A stretch of DNA of 42,664 nt from Betaproteobacteria bacterium (GTDB lineage Bacteria; Pseudomonadota; Gammaproteobacteria; Burkholderiales; Burkholderiaceae), in the NCBI GenBank assembly GCA_947453825.1, contig CANGHN010000017.1, positions 1 through 42,664 of the forward strand, read 5' to 3'. The position numbers were made by a program, and so were the translations under genes. Below are positions 17,521 to 26,333 of this stretch, one piece after another. Every line of letters starts with the position of its first letter. The first letter of the stretch is position 1. The notes below the pieces were generated by a model, which was not told the origin of the DNA, made no database searches, and saw nothing but the letters and a program-made list of their open reading frames with translations.

Positions 17521-17922
17521 TTACGAAATTCGGTTGCCCACCCAGTAGGCAAAGCTGGTGCCGATAGCCGTCACAAAACTACCCCAGGCCATATCAATGA
17601 ACGCGAGTCTAGTGGGGAAATCTCTCACCACTGCTAAATTGGTGAGGTCATAAGTCATGTAGCAAAACAGACCAAATAGTGCACCGTACTGCAATGCATC
17701 TATCCAGGATTGTTTTGCAAGTGCTGGAAAGATGACAAAAATACACACGCCCAGGGCATATAGCAGATAAAAAGCAAGACCTGCAAGTAATTTAGGTTCG
17801 CTAGCCATCAGATCACCCATTTCGTCACGGTAGAGGTTCTTAGCAATGCCAAGTAGCCAAACCAAGTCAATAGTGATCAAAGTCACTAAAAATGAAAGAT
17901 AAATCCCAAAATACTTGAGCAT
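17521..17922 (-). CDS. DUF2177 family membrane protein
   Basis: A 133-residue protein with four hydrophobic helices and the conserved segments TIDLVWLLGIAKNLYRDEMGDLM and CYMTYDLTNLAVVRDFPTRLAFIDMAWG, matching DUF2177. The function of this family is unknown. It precedes the SulP gene on the same strand by 27 bases, so the two may be cotranscribed. It is divergent from the universal stress protein gene. Confidence 0.85.
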   Translation of the reverse strand: MLKYFGIYLSFLVTLITIDLVWLLGIAKNLYRDEMGDLMASEPKLLAGLAFYLLYALGVCIFVIFPALAKQSWIDALQYGALFGLFCYMTYDLTNLAVVRDFPTRLAFIDMAWGSFVTAIGTSFAYWVGNRIS

Positions 17923-18008
17923 TTGAGTGGTCCTTTATGCTTTTAAATAGTAATAATAAGTATTATGATGGAAACAGCAATTGATTGGTTTAATTTAAAG
18001 GAGTAACT

Positions 18009-18446
18009 ATGTTTAAGCATTTATTGGTACCAGTAGATGGTTCGGATGTGAGTAAAAAATCCCTGAAAAAGGTTGCTGAGCTTGCAAAAGCAGATAGCGC
18101 CGCGGTGACCTTAACTTATGTTTCTGATCCTATGCCTCCAATGGTGTACTCCGATAGTGCAATGGGATATGGCATTTCTCAAAAAGAGCACAAAAAAGTG
18201 TGTGAGGCTTATGCAAAAGACGTCTTTAAAAAGGCGGCGACTGCTCTTGGTGCAAGCATTAAAGCAAAATCTTTGCATATCTCTAATGCAAATTTATCTG
18301 AAGGTATTTTGGAAGCTGCTAAACAAGCGAAGGCTGATGTCATCGTGATGGCTTCGCATAAGCGAACTGGCATTAAAGGCTTGCTGTTGGGTAGCGAAAC
18401 ACATGAAGTGATCGTGCACTCTAAGTTGCCAGTATTAGTGCTGTAA
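18009..18446 (+). CDS. Universal stress protein (UspA family)
   Basis: A 145-residue cytoplasmic protein of the Usp fold. It opens with FKHLLVPVDGSDVSKKSL and ends with the nucleotide-binding motif G-IK-G-LLL-GSETHEV followed by LPVLVL. A strong binding site AAAGGAG (17997-18003) precedes the ATG. A strong hairpin terminator follows at 18467. Usp proteins bind ATP and aid survival under energy or oxygen stress. I looked for an FNR box upstream and found only a half-site. Confidence 0.94.
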   Translation: MFKHLLVPVDGSDVSKKSLKKVAELAKADSAAVTLTYVSDPMPPMVYSDSAMGYGISQKEHKKVCEAYAKDVFKKAATALGASIKAKSLHISNANLSEGILEAAKQAKADVIVMASHKRTGIKGLLLGSETHEVIVHSKLPVLVL

Positions 18447-18466
18447 TAGGCCTACAGGGCTAAAAG

Positions 18467-18494
18467 AATAGGGTCCATATGGACCCTATTTTTA
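18467..18494 (+). terminator. Hairpin terminator after the universal stress gene
   Basis: A perfect 10-base stem AATAGGGTCC / GGACCCTATT with loop ATAT is followed by TTTATTT. The arms are symmetrical, so it may also stop transcription of the M23 peptidase gene, whose end lies 18 bases away on the other strand. Confidence 0.85.
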
Positions 18495-18511
18495 TTTCAA
18501 CTAAAGTGTCA

Positions 18512-19930
18512 TCAATAGTTTTTGATGGGGCTACCCAGCAGTAGAATTTCTCGAGTGAGTTGACCGCTTTCGTTATCACGCATTGACCATAAATCCAATT
18601 GAGTCTTAGATCCGTATGGATCAACGTAGACACCATTTTTTCTGAGCTCAAAATGAAGGTGGGGCCCTGTAGATCTGCCAGTAGAGCCTACATAACCAAT
18701 TTCTAGGCCGCGACGCACTTCATTGCCGAGTGCGAGCTCAGGGTTGTAATTGCTTAAGTGCGCATAGTAAGTGTGATAGTTGCCTGGGTGCTCAAGGATG
18801 ATGAGGTTGCCAAAGGCACCGCTATAACCAAGATGGGCAACCCTACCATTCGCAACGCTAAAAATGGGCGTGCCAATAGGTGCTGCATAGTCAATACCCA
18901 TATGGGTACGATAGCGTTGTTTTGGAGGTGCAGTTTGCGTAGCTGGATTTTTACTGTTCTGACGCTTGCCAGCAGAGGCGCGCACACTACCTACCCCTCT
19001 GGAAATGCGTCGATAGCTCAATGGGTTGGTCCAAAAGGAGCGTTCTAAAGATTCTCCATTGCCAGTAAAAAAGCCACCCGGGATATCGTTGCGATTAATC
19101 CAAAAGGCACTGGCAAATACTTCATTATTACTAGGATCAATAATTTCCGTTGCCCAGATTTGTGCCCAGTGTTCACGATCACCAAAGTCTACGATGAGGC
19201 GCACAACACTGTTGGTGTTTTCAAGTGAGTTATTTTCTTCTGGGTAAATTTGCTTGATGAGTGAATTTAATTCCCAAACCAATTCAACGGGTAGCTTATC
19301 GCCTACTTTGCGTTGATCATATAGAACATCACGCAAAGGTATCCGAATCTCAGTCAGATTTTTGGATTCATTTTTGAGATAGTCTTGCTGAACCAAAAAT
19401 CCACCGAAGGCGGAGGGTGTAAATGTCCATACTTCTGTTTTAGCATCCTGAATAGGACCATTCATGATGCTTAAAGAGTCAAAGCGGTTACGGTTACCAA
19501 ACGCTGCTGCATAAGGAATACATTCTCCACGCATGCGGTCAAAAAAGACTTTTGTTTGGTTCTTAAAAAATTCAGAAAACTGACGATTATTAATGCCGAT
19601 GCTCGCGGGCAAATTATCTTCATTAAAGTTGCGTCGCAAGCAGCCTTGAATCACTCGGTAGTCTAGGTTTGCGTCACTATCTAAAATGAGCTCGTTTGGA
19701 TCTTTACGTTGAAAGAGAGCGGGGTTGAGGCTATTTGTTTTGGATGAGCCACTTGCAGCAGTGTCCTTAAAGCCTACGGGCTTTGTGCTTTGGACAATCA
19801 CCTTTTTGCGGGCTGGATTGCTTGTTTGGGTTTCTTTTGGCTGGGCCTGAGCTATGCCAAAGAAGGTGCACCCCATCAGAATGATGACCCCTCTTAAAAG
19901 GAGGAGGCGATAAATTACTTTTTTGTTCAC
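18512..19930 (-). CDS. M23 family metallopeptidase (LytM-type)
   Basis: A 472-residue exported peptidase likely to cut peptidoglycan cross-bridges. A signal peptide or N-terminal helix covers about 1-29 (ending GIAQAQ). The catalytic LytM domain is at about 338-440 with zinc ligands H343 and D347 (THMGIDYA) and H426, plus catalytic H391 (YAHLS) and H424. The 300 residues before it resemble the long N-terminal domains that cover the active site in some M23 proteins, and no LysM repeat is seen. All catalytic residues are intact. It is alone in its transcription unit. Confidence 0.9.
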   Translation of the reverse strand: MNKKVIYRLLLLRGVIILMGCTFFGIAQAQPKETQTSNPARKKVIVQSTKPVGFKDTAASGSSKTNSLNPALFQRKDPNELILDSDANLDYRVIQGCLRRNFNEDNLPASIGINNRQFSEFFKNQTKVFFDRMRGECIPYAAAFGNRNRFDSLSIMNGPIQDAKTEVWTFTPSAFGGFLVQQDYLKNESKNLTEIRIPLRDVLYDQRKVGDKLPVELVWELNSLIKQIYPEENNSLENTNSVVRLIVDFGDREHWAQIWATEIIDPSNNEVFASAFWINRNDIPGGFFTGNGESLERSFWTNPLSYRRISRGVGSVRASAGKRQNSKNPATQTAPPKQRYRTHMGIDYAAPIGTPIFSVANGRVAHLGYSGAFGNLIILEHPGNYHTYYAHLSNYNPELALGNEVRRGLEIGYVGSTGRSTGPHLHFELRKNGVYVDPYGSKTQLDLWSMRDNESGQLTREILLLGSPIKNY

Positions 19931-20096
19931 CTCGTCATTATCTAATATTGTGGATCCAGTTGCCCATAATCATGTTGTACTGCAACAAAATAGATTCTTA
20001 CGGCCTTGATAGTCCTCGACCTTAGCGTTTTTATCATTTTGATTAAAGTCTGCGTTTAAATACTCGATACAATTATTTTTTTCTTAAGGAGTCTAG

Positions 20097-21230
20097 ATGC
20101 CGATTATTGAATCCGTTCAGGTTGCCTCAGTGGCAGTACCTTTGGATAAGGTAACCTCGTTCTCAACCCGCACCGTATCAGAGCGCCACTATTGCTTGGT
20201 TAAAGTCCGCAGCAAAGATGGTAATGAGGGTATCGGATTTTGCTATGTAGGTAGTGCGGGGGGCGATATTGCTAGGCTTGCTGTTGAACAGTTGCTTGCT
20301 CCAAGACTGATTGGTCAAAACAGTCACCGCAGCGAGGGCTTGTGGATGGAAATGTATAACGATTCCATTTTGCAAGGTCGAACTGGCGCTGTCATGCGCG
20401 GTATTTCTATTTTAGATACTGCGCTTTGGGATTTAAATGCCCGCTCTGTTGGTTTGCCATTACATTATTACCTAGGTGCGGTAGTCGATGATCGTGTACC
20501 TGCTTATGCAAGTGGTGGCTACTATCTAGAAGGTAAAACACCCGCTAAGCTCGGCAAAGAAATGGAATCCTATGTGAAGCAAGGATTCAAAGCGGTGAAG
20601 ATGAAAGTTGGGCGTCTTTCGCCAGCCGAAGAAGAAGACCGTGTAAGGGCTGCTCGTAAAGCTATTGGCGACGATGTGTTGCTGACCTTAGATGCGAATA
20701 ACGCTTGGCGTGATTTACCAACCGCTCTGGAGTACGTGCGTCGCTTTGAGGCTTATAACCCTTATTGGATTGAAGAGCCTTTCTCACCTGATGCAATCGA
20801 TTTACACGCTGCTCTTGCCAAGCTCACTAAAATTAATGTGGCGACTGGCGAGATGGAGGCTGGACGCTGGCGCTTTAGGGAATTAATTGATGCTGGGGGC
20901 GCCAGGATTTTGCAATCCGATGCCGCTGTTTGCGGAGGCATTACCGAGTGGCGCCGAATTTCTGCCTATGCAGATTTAAAAGGAGTGACAGTTTGCCCGC
21001 ATTGGATGCATGATTTACATGCGCCTTTAGTGGCTGCGACTCCTAATGCTCGCTTTGTTGAGTTCTTCTTGGATGATCAAGTGCTGAACTTCCGCAGATT
21101 AATTAATAAGCAATTGACCTTCAAAAATGGCGACTTGATTTTGCACCAGACGCCTGGTCTGGGATTTGAGTTTGATGAGGCAGCAGTCAAGAAATATGCA
21201 GGTAAAGCTGCTTGGATCAAAATTACTTAA
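20097..21230 (+). CDS. Enolase superfamily enzyme, mandelate racemase/muconate lactonizing group
   Basis: A 377-residue enolase-superfamily protein with full length for the group. The N-terminal capping domain covers about 1-125. The barrel carries the base motif K168-M-K170, metal ligands D199, E226 and E252, and the D275/H302 dyad in LQSDAA and CPHWMHDLHA. Both faces of the active site are therefore present, as in mandelate racemase and many sugar-acid dehydratases. A strong AAGGAG site precedes the ATG. It is convergent with the TRAP operon. Dehydration of a hydroxy or sugar acid is likely, but the exact substrate cannot be read. Confidence 0.88.
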   Translation: MPIIESVQVASVAVPLDKVTSFSTRTVSERHYCLVKVRSKDGNEGIGFCYVGSAGGDIARLAVEQLLAPRLIGQNSHRSEGLWMEMYNDSILQGRTGAVMRGISILDTALWDLNARSVGLPLHYYLGAVVDDRVPAYASGGYYLEGKTPAKLGKEMESYVKQGFKAVKMKVGRLSPAEEEDRVRAARKAIGDDVLLTLDANNAWRDLPTALEYVRRFEAYNPYWIEEPFSPDAIDLHAALAKLTKINVATGEMEAGRWRFRELIDAGGARILQSDAAVCGGITEWRRISAYADLKGVTVCPHWMHDLHAPLVAATPNARFVEFFLDDQVLNFRRLINKQLTFKNGDLILHQTPGLGFEFDEAAVKKYAGKAAWIKIT

Positions 21231-21255
21231 GTACACAGCAAGGTAGTCACCTACA

Positions 21256-21289
21256 AATAATGAGGCCCGCAATTGCGGGCCTCATTATT
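21256..21289. terminator. Bidirectional hairpin terminator
   Basis: A perfect 15-base stem, AATAATGAGGCCCGC paired with GCGGGCCTCATTATT, surrounds the loop AATT. The arms end in A- and T-rich bases on both sides. It sits between the convergent enolase-family gene and the TRAP permease gene and can serve both strands. Confidence 0.85.
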
Positions 21290-21316
21290 GATGTCGACTT
21301 ACTTAGATGCTAGATT

Positions 21317-23329
21317 TTAGGACGGTTTGCGATTCATTTTTAAGTACGTCATAGTTTGCGTGATCAACACTAAACCAAAACCAATAAAGCCTAGTAAGTC
21401 AGCTTCGGTGGATGGATAAGCGAGCGCTACACCCGAAACTACCATGATGATACGTTCAAAAACTTTGGTCTTTTCAATAAACCATCCTTGTAGTCCACCA
21501 GCTAAACAAATGATTCCGACCACTGCGGTGAAGGAGATCCATGCTATTTGCATCCAATCTGCTTGCTCTAAAGCGCTGCTTGATCCCATCAGCAGCAAAC
21601 TCACACCAGATTTATCTAATACAAACATAAAGGGTACGAGGATCGCTGGAGCTACGTACTTCCAAGTTTGCAATGTTGTCTTATAGGGATTGCCTTTGCA
21701 AATGGCCGCCGCTGCAAACGGAGAAAGTGCAGTTGGTGGCGAGACTTCAGAGAGAACGGCATAGTAGAAGATAAACATATGAGCCGCAAATGCAGGTACG
21801 CCAAGATTAATCAATGCTGGCGCTGCAATGACGGCGCAAATAATATAAGAGGCCGTTACTGGTACCGCAAGACCCACAATCCAGACAATCAAAGCTGTAA
21901 AAATTGCCGTGAGTAATAAAGAGCCTCCAGCATACTGAATCACGATAGAGCTAAATTTGAGGCCAAGACCCGTTAAGGTAACGGTGCCCACAATGAGGCC
22001 GGCGCCAGCACAGGTTGCTGCAATTGCCAGAACGCCAGTAGAGCCAGAAGACAGTGCTTTCGTTAGGTTGGAGTTATACAAGCCAGAGAGGATGGGCTCT
22101 TTACCTTTAAACCACGCCCAAGGAATGATGGCGGTGTCTTCACGCAACATACTAGAAAAAGCCGACACAACAGTTGCCCAAAATACTGACATGACTGGCG
22201 AAAAGCCGAACATCATAAACACGACAATCGAAATCAGCGAGAAAAAGTGGAACCAATATTTTTTGGTTAACTGCCAAGCACTTTCCATAGATTCAAAATG
22301 AATGTTCTTCATGCCGTATTTACGAACATCAATCTCTACCATGACAAATAAGCCAAGATAGAACAAGATGGTTGGAATTGTTGCCATGAGCAAGACATCC
22401 AAATAGGAGATCTTGAGGAAGTCAGCAATCAAAAATGCAGCAGCACCCAGAACAGGTGGCGAGATGATGGCCCCAAGACCACCGGCTGCCAAGAGGCCAC
22501 CAGCAGCATTCTTTTCATAACCCACCTTATCAAGCATCGGAGCTGCCACAGAGCCTACAGTGACTGTTGTTGCGACACCTGAGCCTGATGGGCCACCCAT
22601 TAAGAATGAAGACAGCACGATGGTTCTACCAACCCCGGAGGATTTGCCACCCATGGCAGCAAATGAGAAGTCAATAAAAAACTTCCCGGCGCCAGTAAAT
22701 TGTAAGAAAGCGCCAAAGATGGTGAAGAGAATAATCAAGGTCGCAGAAACATCGACTGCTGTGCCGTAGATGCCCTCAAGGGTCATATACATGTAGCCAA
22801 CGAGGCGATCTAATCCATAGCCTTTATGTGTCCATGGCGCTGGTAAATAGTTGCCAAATAAAGCATAGAGTAGGAATAGAGCAGTGACTGTCACCAAGAC
22901 CATGCCATTTGTTCTTCTGACACTTTCCAAGATAAGCAGAATTAAGCCAATCCCAACCATGACATCTGTTGAGTTAGGTGCAGTATTTCTATCCATAAAA
23001 TCATCGCCACCACCAAGGATGTAGTAAGCAATAGCTACCGCGCCAAGGGCAAATAAGACATCCCAAAACATCAATCTATTTTTAAAACGAGCTGACAGTG
23101 GAAAACTCAGGAAAACCAAAAACAGCACTAAGGCAACGTGTACTACCCGTAATTGTTGGGTTGGAACAATGGAGTAGGCAGCGTATAGATGGAACAAAGA
23201 CATGCCCACCGCAACTAGAGTGATGAACTTAGCGAGCATCCCTTTGTAGTCATTAGAGTCACCTTCTTCCTGTTTTATAAAGGCGTCTAATTTTTCTTGG
23301 GTTTCGTTATCGATCACATTTTGATTCAT
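21317..23329 (-). CDS. TRAP transporter fused 4TM/12TM permease
   Basis: A 670-residue membrane protein that joins the small (DctQ-like) and large (DctM-like) TRAP subunits in one chain, the form that works with TAXI receptors. About 16-18 hydrophobic helices are visible. The DctM part begins near residue 120 and contains GGPSGSGVATTVTVGSVAAPM and AAGGLGAIISPPVLGAAAFLIADF, plus a second conserved segment EVSPPTALSPFAAAAI. It moves a carboxylate with sodium or proton coupling. It lies just downstream of the TAXI receptor gene, with an intercistronic hairpin between them. Confidence 0.94.
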   Translation of the reverse strand: MNQNVIDNETQEKLDAFIKQEEGDSNDYKGMLAKFITLVAVGMSLFHLYAAYSIVPTQQLRVVHVALVLFLVFLSFPLSARFKNRLMFWDVLFALGAVAIAYYILGGGDDFMDRNTAPNSTDVMVGIGLILLILESVRRTNGMVLVTVTALFLLYALFGNYLPAPWTHKGYGLDRLVGYMYMTLEGIYGTAVDVSATLIILFTIFGAFLQFTGAGKFFIDFSFAAMGGKSSGVGRTIVLSSFLMGGPSGSGVATTVTVGSVAAPMLDKVGYEKNAAGGLLAAGGLGAIISPPVLGAAAFLIADFLKISYLDVLLMATIPTILFYLGLFVMVEIDVRKYGMKNIHFESMESAWQLTKKYWFHFFSLISIVVFMMFGFSPVMSVFWATVVSAFSSMLREDTAIIPWAWFKGKEPILSGLYNSNLTKALSSGSTGVLAIAATCAGAGLIVGTVTLTGLGLKFSSIVIQYAGGSLLLTAIFTALIVWIVGLAVPVTASYIICAVIAAPALINLGVPAFAAHMFIFYYAVLSEVSPPTALSPFAAAAICKGNPYKTTLQTWKYVAPAILVPFMFVLDKSGVSLLLMGSSSALEQADWMQIAWISFTAVVGIICLAGGLQGWFIEKTKVFERIIMVVSGVALAYPSTEADLLGFIGFGLVLITQTMTYLKMNRKPS

Positions 23330-23372
23330 TTCTAAACCTATTTATTAATATTTATGGACAGCAATAAAGCAG

Positions 23373-23397
23373 AAGGGGTGAGATTAACTCACCCCTT
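23373..23397 (-). promoter_or_regulatory. Intercistronic stem-loop between TAXI receptor and TRAP permease genes
   Basis: AAGGGGTGAG and CTCACCCCTT form a perfect 10-base stem around a five-base loop. There is no T-run after it on the minus strand, so it is not a full terminator. Hairpins like this after binding-protein genes commonly protect the upstream message or partly stop transcription, so that receptor is made in excess of permease. Its role here is inferred from position. Confidence 0.6.
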
Positions 23398-23403
23398 GAC
23401 GGC

Positions 23404-24354
23404 TTAGTTTATTTTGACATTCTTTTCTTTAAAGTACTTCAGAGCGCCCGGATGAAAGTCAACCGGCGTTGATTTCAGTTTTTGATTTTCTAGGGTCACA
23501 TTCATATACTCCTGATGGGTGCGAACCAGATCTAACTTATTGTCAAAGATAGCTTTTGTAATTTTATAAGCCTCATCATCGGGCATATTAGCGTTCACCA
23601 CCAGAATATTGGCAACAGCAGCTACTTTGTTGTCTTTAGTCATGCCGCTATAGGTTGCTTTAGGGATGACGGTCGGAAAGTAGAGGTTGCCGTATTTCTT
23701 ATTCATGCTGGGTATTTCATCGGTGGTGTCTACCATGACGATTTTCATGCCAGGACTATTTGCTAAGTCAGTCACAGCAGCTGTAGGCAGGCCGCCTACC
23801 CAGAAGAAGGCATCAATCTTACGGTCTTTTACGGCGTTGACGGATTCAGCAACACTTAAGCGCTCACGTTTAACATCCTTATCCTTATCGATTCCAGCAG
23901 CTTCAAGCAAACGGAAGGCCATAACTTCGGTTGCGCTGCCTGGCGCACCAGTACTAATGCGCTTACCTTTTAAATCTTTCATCGTCTTGATGCCGGTAGA
24001 TTCAACGGTAGCAACGTGCATCAAGTTAGGGTAGAGAACCAAGAGAGTGCGTAGGTCTACCTTCTTATTTGCGAATTTACCTTCACCATCTTTGGCATCT
24101 TTTGCTGCGTCAGCCATCGAGAAGCCAACATAAGGCTTTCCAGTACCGATCAAGTTGAGGTTATCAACTGAGCCACCAGTAACTTCAGCGGTAGCAGACA
24201 TGCCAGGAACTTTATTAGAAAGTACTGCAGCTAATCCGCCGCCCATTGGGTAGTAAACGCCACCTGTACCACCGGTTGCAATAGAGATATTTTGTGCATG
24301 TGCACCAGCCCACAAGAAGCTGAGTGATAGCGCAATAACTTTAAGTAATTTCAT
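23404..24354 (-). CDS. TAXI-family TRAP transporter substrate-binding protein
   Basis: A 316-residue periplasmic receptor. The signal peptide is about residues 1-20 (LSLSFLWAGAHA), followed at once by the TAXI opening ISIATGGTGGVYYPMGGGLA. Other family segments are STGAPGSATEVMAFRLLEAAG and AFFWVGGLPTAAV. The ATG at 24354 was chosen because AGGAG stands six bases upstream. An in-frame start at 24378 adds eight residues before the signal peptide and overlaps the preceding stop codon. Known TAXI ligands include glutamate and other dicarboxylates. It is the third gene of the operon and precedes its permease. Confidence 0.94.
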   Translation of the reverse strand: MKLLKVIALSLSFLWAGAHAQNISIATGGTGGVYYPMGGGLAAVLSNKVPGMSATAEVTGGSVDNLNLIGTGKPYVGFSMADAAKDAKDGEGKFANKKVDLRTLLVLYPNLMHVATVESTGIKTMKDLKGKRISTGAPGSATEVMAFRLLEAAGIDKDKDVKRERLSVAESVNAVKDRKIDAFFWVGGLPTAAVTDLANSPGMKIVMVDTTDEIPSMNKKYGNLYFPTVIPKATYSGMTKDNKVAAVANILVVNANMPDDEAYKITKAIFDNKLDLVRTHQEYMNVTLENQKLKSTPVDFHPGALKYFKEKNVKIN

Positions 24355-24377
24355 GGAAGTCTCCTGATATTTTTTCA

Positions 24378-25304
24378 TTAAAGGCCAGGCATGCTGAATT
24401 TAACTTTTTCTAGTTCACTAATTAACTTCGCTTGTTGGTCAGCGGTTAATTGCATTAGTGGTGGGCGAACTCTCAACCACTCTGGATCCTTGCTAAAGTG
24501 CGCAACTGCTGTTTTCATGCCAGCAATCATTTGGTATTTTGCAAATACAGAGCGCAAACTATCTAAATCAGCTTGACGCTGGTCAGCATTAGACTCTCTC
24601 CAATGCGCTGCTAGCTCTGCGATTGCTTTTGGATTGACGTTAGCGGTTGCAGAAATACAGCCTACACCACCTGCACGTAAGGTACGCATCAGGAATGTTT
24701 CGCTACCGGCGTATACGCGGAAGCCGTGGGGTGCCAAGAGCTTAATCACAGACTCTGTATATTCCCAGTCGCCAGAACTATCTTTCATGCCAACTACCGT
24801 TTTTGGATATTCTTTAGTCAAGCGCTCTAGCAATGAAAGGCTTAGATTGATTTTGGTAACAGGCGGGATGTTGTAGATATAAATTTGTAATGCTGAATTG
24901 CCCATCTTTTGAATCACTTCAGAGAAGTAAGCAAACAGACCATCATCGGTAATATCTTTGTAGTAGAAAGGTGGCAACATCAAGACACCCGCACATTTAT
25001 AGCTCAAAGCATGGGCAGTCATTCGATAAGTACTCTCGATAGAAGTAGAGCCAGTGCCAGGCATCATGTGTTCTGGGTTTAAGCCGCCTTCAATGAGCGC
25101 TGTAAGCGTGTTCATTTTTTGTGTAGCAGACATGGAATTGGCTTCGGAGTTAGTTCCAAAGATCGCTTGACCAACACCATTTGCTTCAAGCCATTTACAT
25201 TGCTTTAGTAGTTTCTGGGCATCTGGACTGCCGTCTGCCTTAAATGGTGTCAGAACCGGCGATAACACTGCTGGCAAGGTAGATGGATGTAAAAGGATGG
25301 TCAT
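24378..25304 (-). CDS. DapA/NAL-family class I lyase (dihydrodipicolinate synthase-like)
   Basis: A 308-residue TIM-barrel lyase of the DapA/N-acetylneuraminate lyase family. The Schiff-base lysine is K174 in VGMKDSSGDW and the catalytic tyrosine is Y144 in YIYNIPP. The pyruvate carboxylate loop reads FGTNSEANS in place of the GTTGE of true DapA, which argues against lysine synthesis. Together with its place between a 2-hydroxyacid dehydrogenase and a TRAP receptor this suggests an aldolase or dehydratase acting on a 2-keto acid in catabolism. The gap to the dehydrogenase gene is 12 bases. Confidence 0.88.
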   Translation of the reverse strand: MTILLHPSTLPAVLSPVLTPFKADGSPDAQKLLKQCKWLEANGVGQAIFGTNSEANSMSATQKMNTLTALIEGGLNPEHMMPGTGSTSIESTYRMTAHALSYKCAGVLMLPPFYYKDITDDGLFAYFSEVIQKMGNSALQIYIYNIPPVTKINLSLSLLERLTKEYPKTVVGMKDSSGDWEYTESVIKLLAPHGFRVYAGSETFLMRTLRAGGVGCISATANVNPKAIAELAAHWRESNADQRQADLDSLRSVFAKYQMIAGMKTAVAHFSKDPEWLRVRPPLMQLTADQQAKLISELEKVKFSMPGL

Positions 25305-25316
25305 GCTAACTCCAAT

Positions 25317-26246
25317 TTAATAATGGACTTCAGTAAGAAGTGCTTGTTGTTTAAAAAATGCTTCTAAATTATCTACAGCTAAGTTGGTCATGGCTACTCT
25401 TGTTTCTAAGGTGGCACTTCCGATATGGGGTGTTAGTAATACATTATCAAGCTTCAGGAAGGCTGGATTTGGATTAGGCTCATTATTGAACACGTCTAGG
25501 GCAGCACCAGCGATTTTTTTATGTTGCAGTGCATATAAAAGATCAGTCTCATTTATAACGCTGCCACGTGCAATGTTAATAAGATAGGATGACGGACCCA
25601 GAGCCTCTAATACTTTGGCGTCAATCAAGTTATCCGTATCAGTAGTGGCCGGGCAAGCTAAGAATAAAACGTCGCAAGCAGCCGCCAGATCGCGAATATC
25701 TTGGTAATAGGTGTAAGGGACTTGTTTTGGATTAGGTCCGGAATACGCTATGTCGACCTTAAATGGCTCTAGGCGTTTGGCAAGATCTTGTCCGATACGA
25801 CCCATGCCAGCAATACCAACCCGTTTACCAGCCAAGGTGGTAGTCAATTGAAACAGGCCTTTTGACCAGGCACCGCTTTTCACATGCTCCTGGGACTCGG
25901 GCAGGCGCCGCATTAGACTGAGCATCATGCCGATAGCCAATTCGCATACTGCGTCATTAAGGACCCCGGGAGTGTTGCTAGCCAAAATGCCATGCTCTTT
26001 AAGGTAGCTCAGCGGGAGATTGTCATATCCCACACCACAAGTAGCTACCATGCGGATGCTAGGGATCTGTTTGATGAGCGCTTCTGGGAGTTTGGTATTG
26101 GAGCGGATTAAGATAGCTTCAAAGTTTCCGGCAGGTGCGGGTGCTTTGGGATCGAGATGGCGGATAGGCGTCAAGCGCCGATCGATTTCCGCCTGCATAA
26201 TTTCAGGAAAATGGCCTACCTGCAGCACCGAATTGACGGGGATCAT
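25317..26246 (-). CDS. D-isomer specific 2-hydroxyacid dehydrogenase
   Basis: A 309-residue NAD(P)-dependent dehydrogenase. The Rossmann motif GIAGMGRIG is at 144-152, and the catalytic triad is R227 (NIARGS), E256 (NNEP) and H274 (TPHIGS). The segment CGVGYDNLPL and the overall length fit the glyoxylate/hydroxypyruvate reductase branch. It is the first gene of the TRAP operon and is divergent from the 3-hydroxyacyl-CoA dehydrogenase-like gene. It may reduce the keto acid released by the DapA-like lyase; this is inference. Confidence 0.91.
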   Translation of the reverse strand: MIPVNSVLQVGHFPEIMQAEIDRRLTPIRHLDPKAPAPAGNFEAILIRSNTKLPEALIKQIPSIRMVATCGVGYDNLPLSYLKEHGILASNTPGVLNDAVCELAIGMMLSLMRRLPESQEHVKSGAWSKGLFQLTTTLAGKRVGIAGMGRIGQDLAKRLEPFKVDIAYSGPNPKQVPYTYYQDIRDLAAACDVLFLACPATTDTDNLIDAKVLEALGPSSYLINIARGSVINETDLLYALQHKKIAGAALDVFNNEPNPNPAFLKLDNVLLTPHIGSATLETRVAMTNLAVDNLEAFFKQQALLTEVHY

Positions 26247-26333
26247 GTCTCACTATGTTTTTTATTGAAATAATGACCCCCATTGTATGAGGATTTTTCA
26301 TTAAAAGTCTTCCCCCCTTTAGGAGAATATGTG

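Noticed and set aside
17980..17995. FNR-like site TTGATTGGTTTAAT upstream of the universal stress gene
   Set aside because: Only the first half matches; the second half shares two of five bases with ATCAA.
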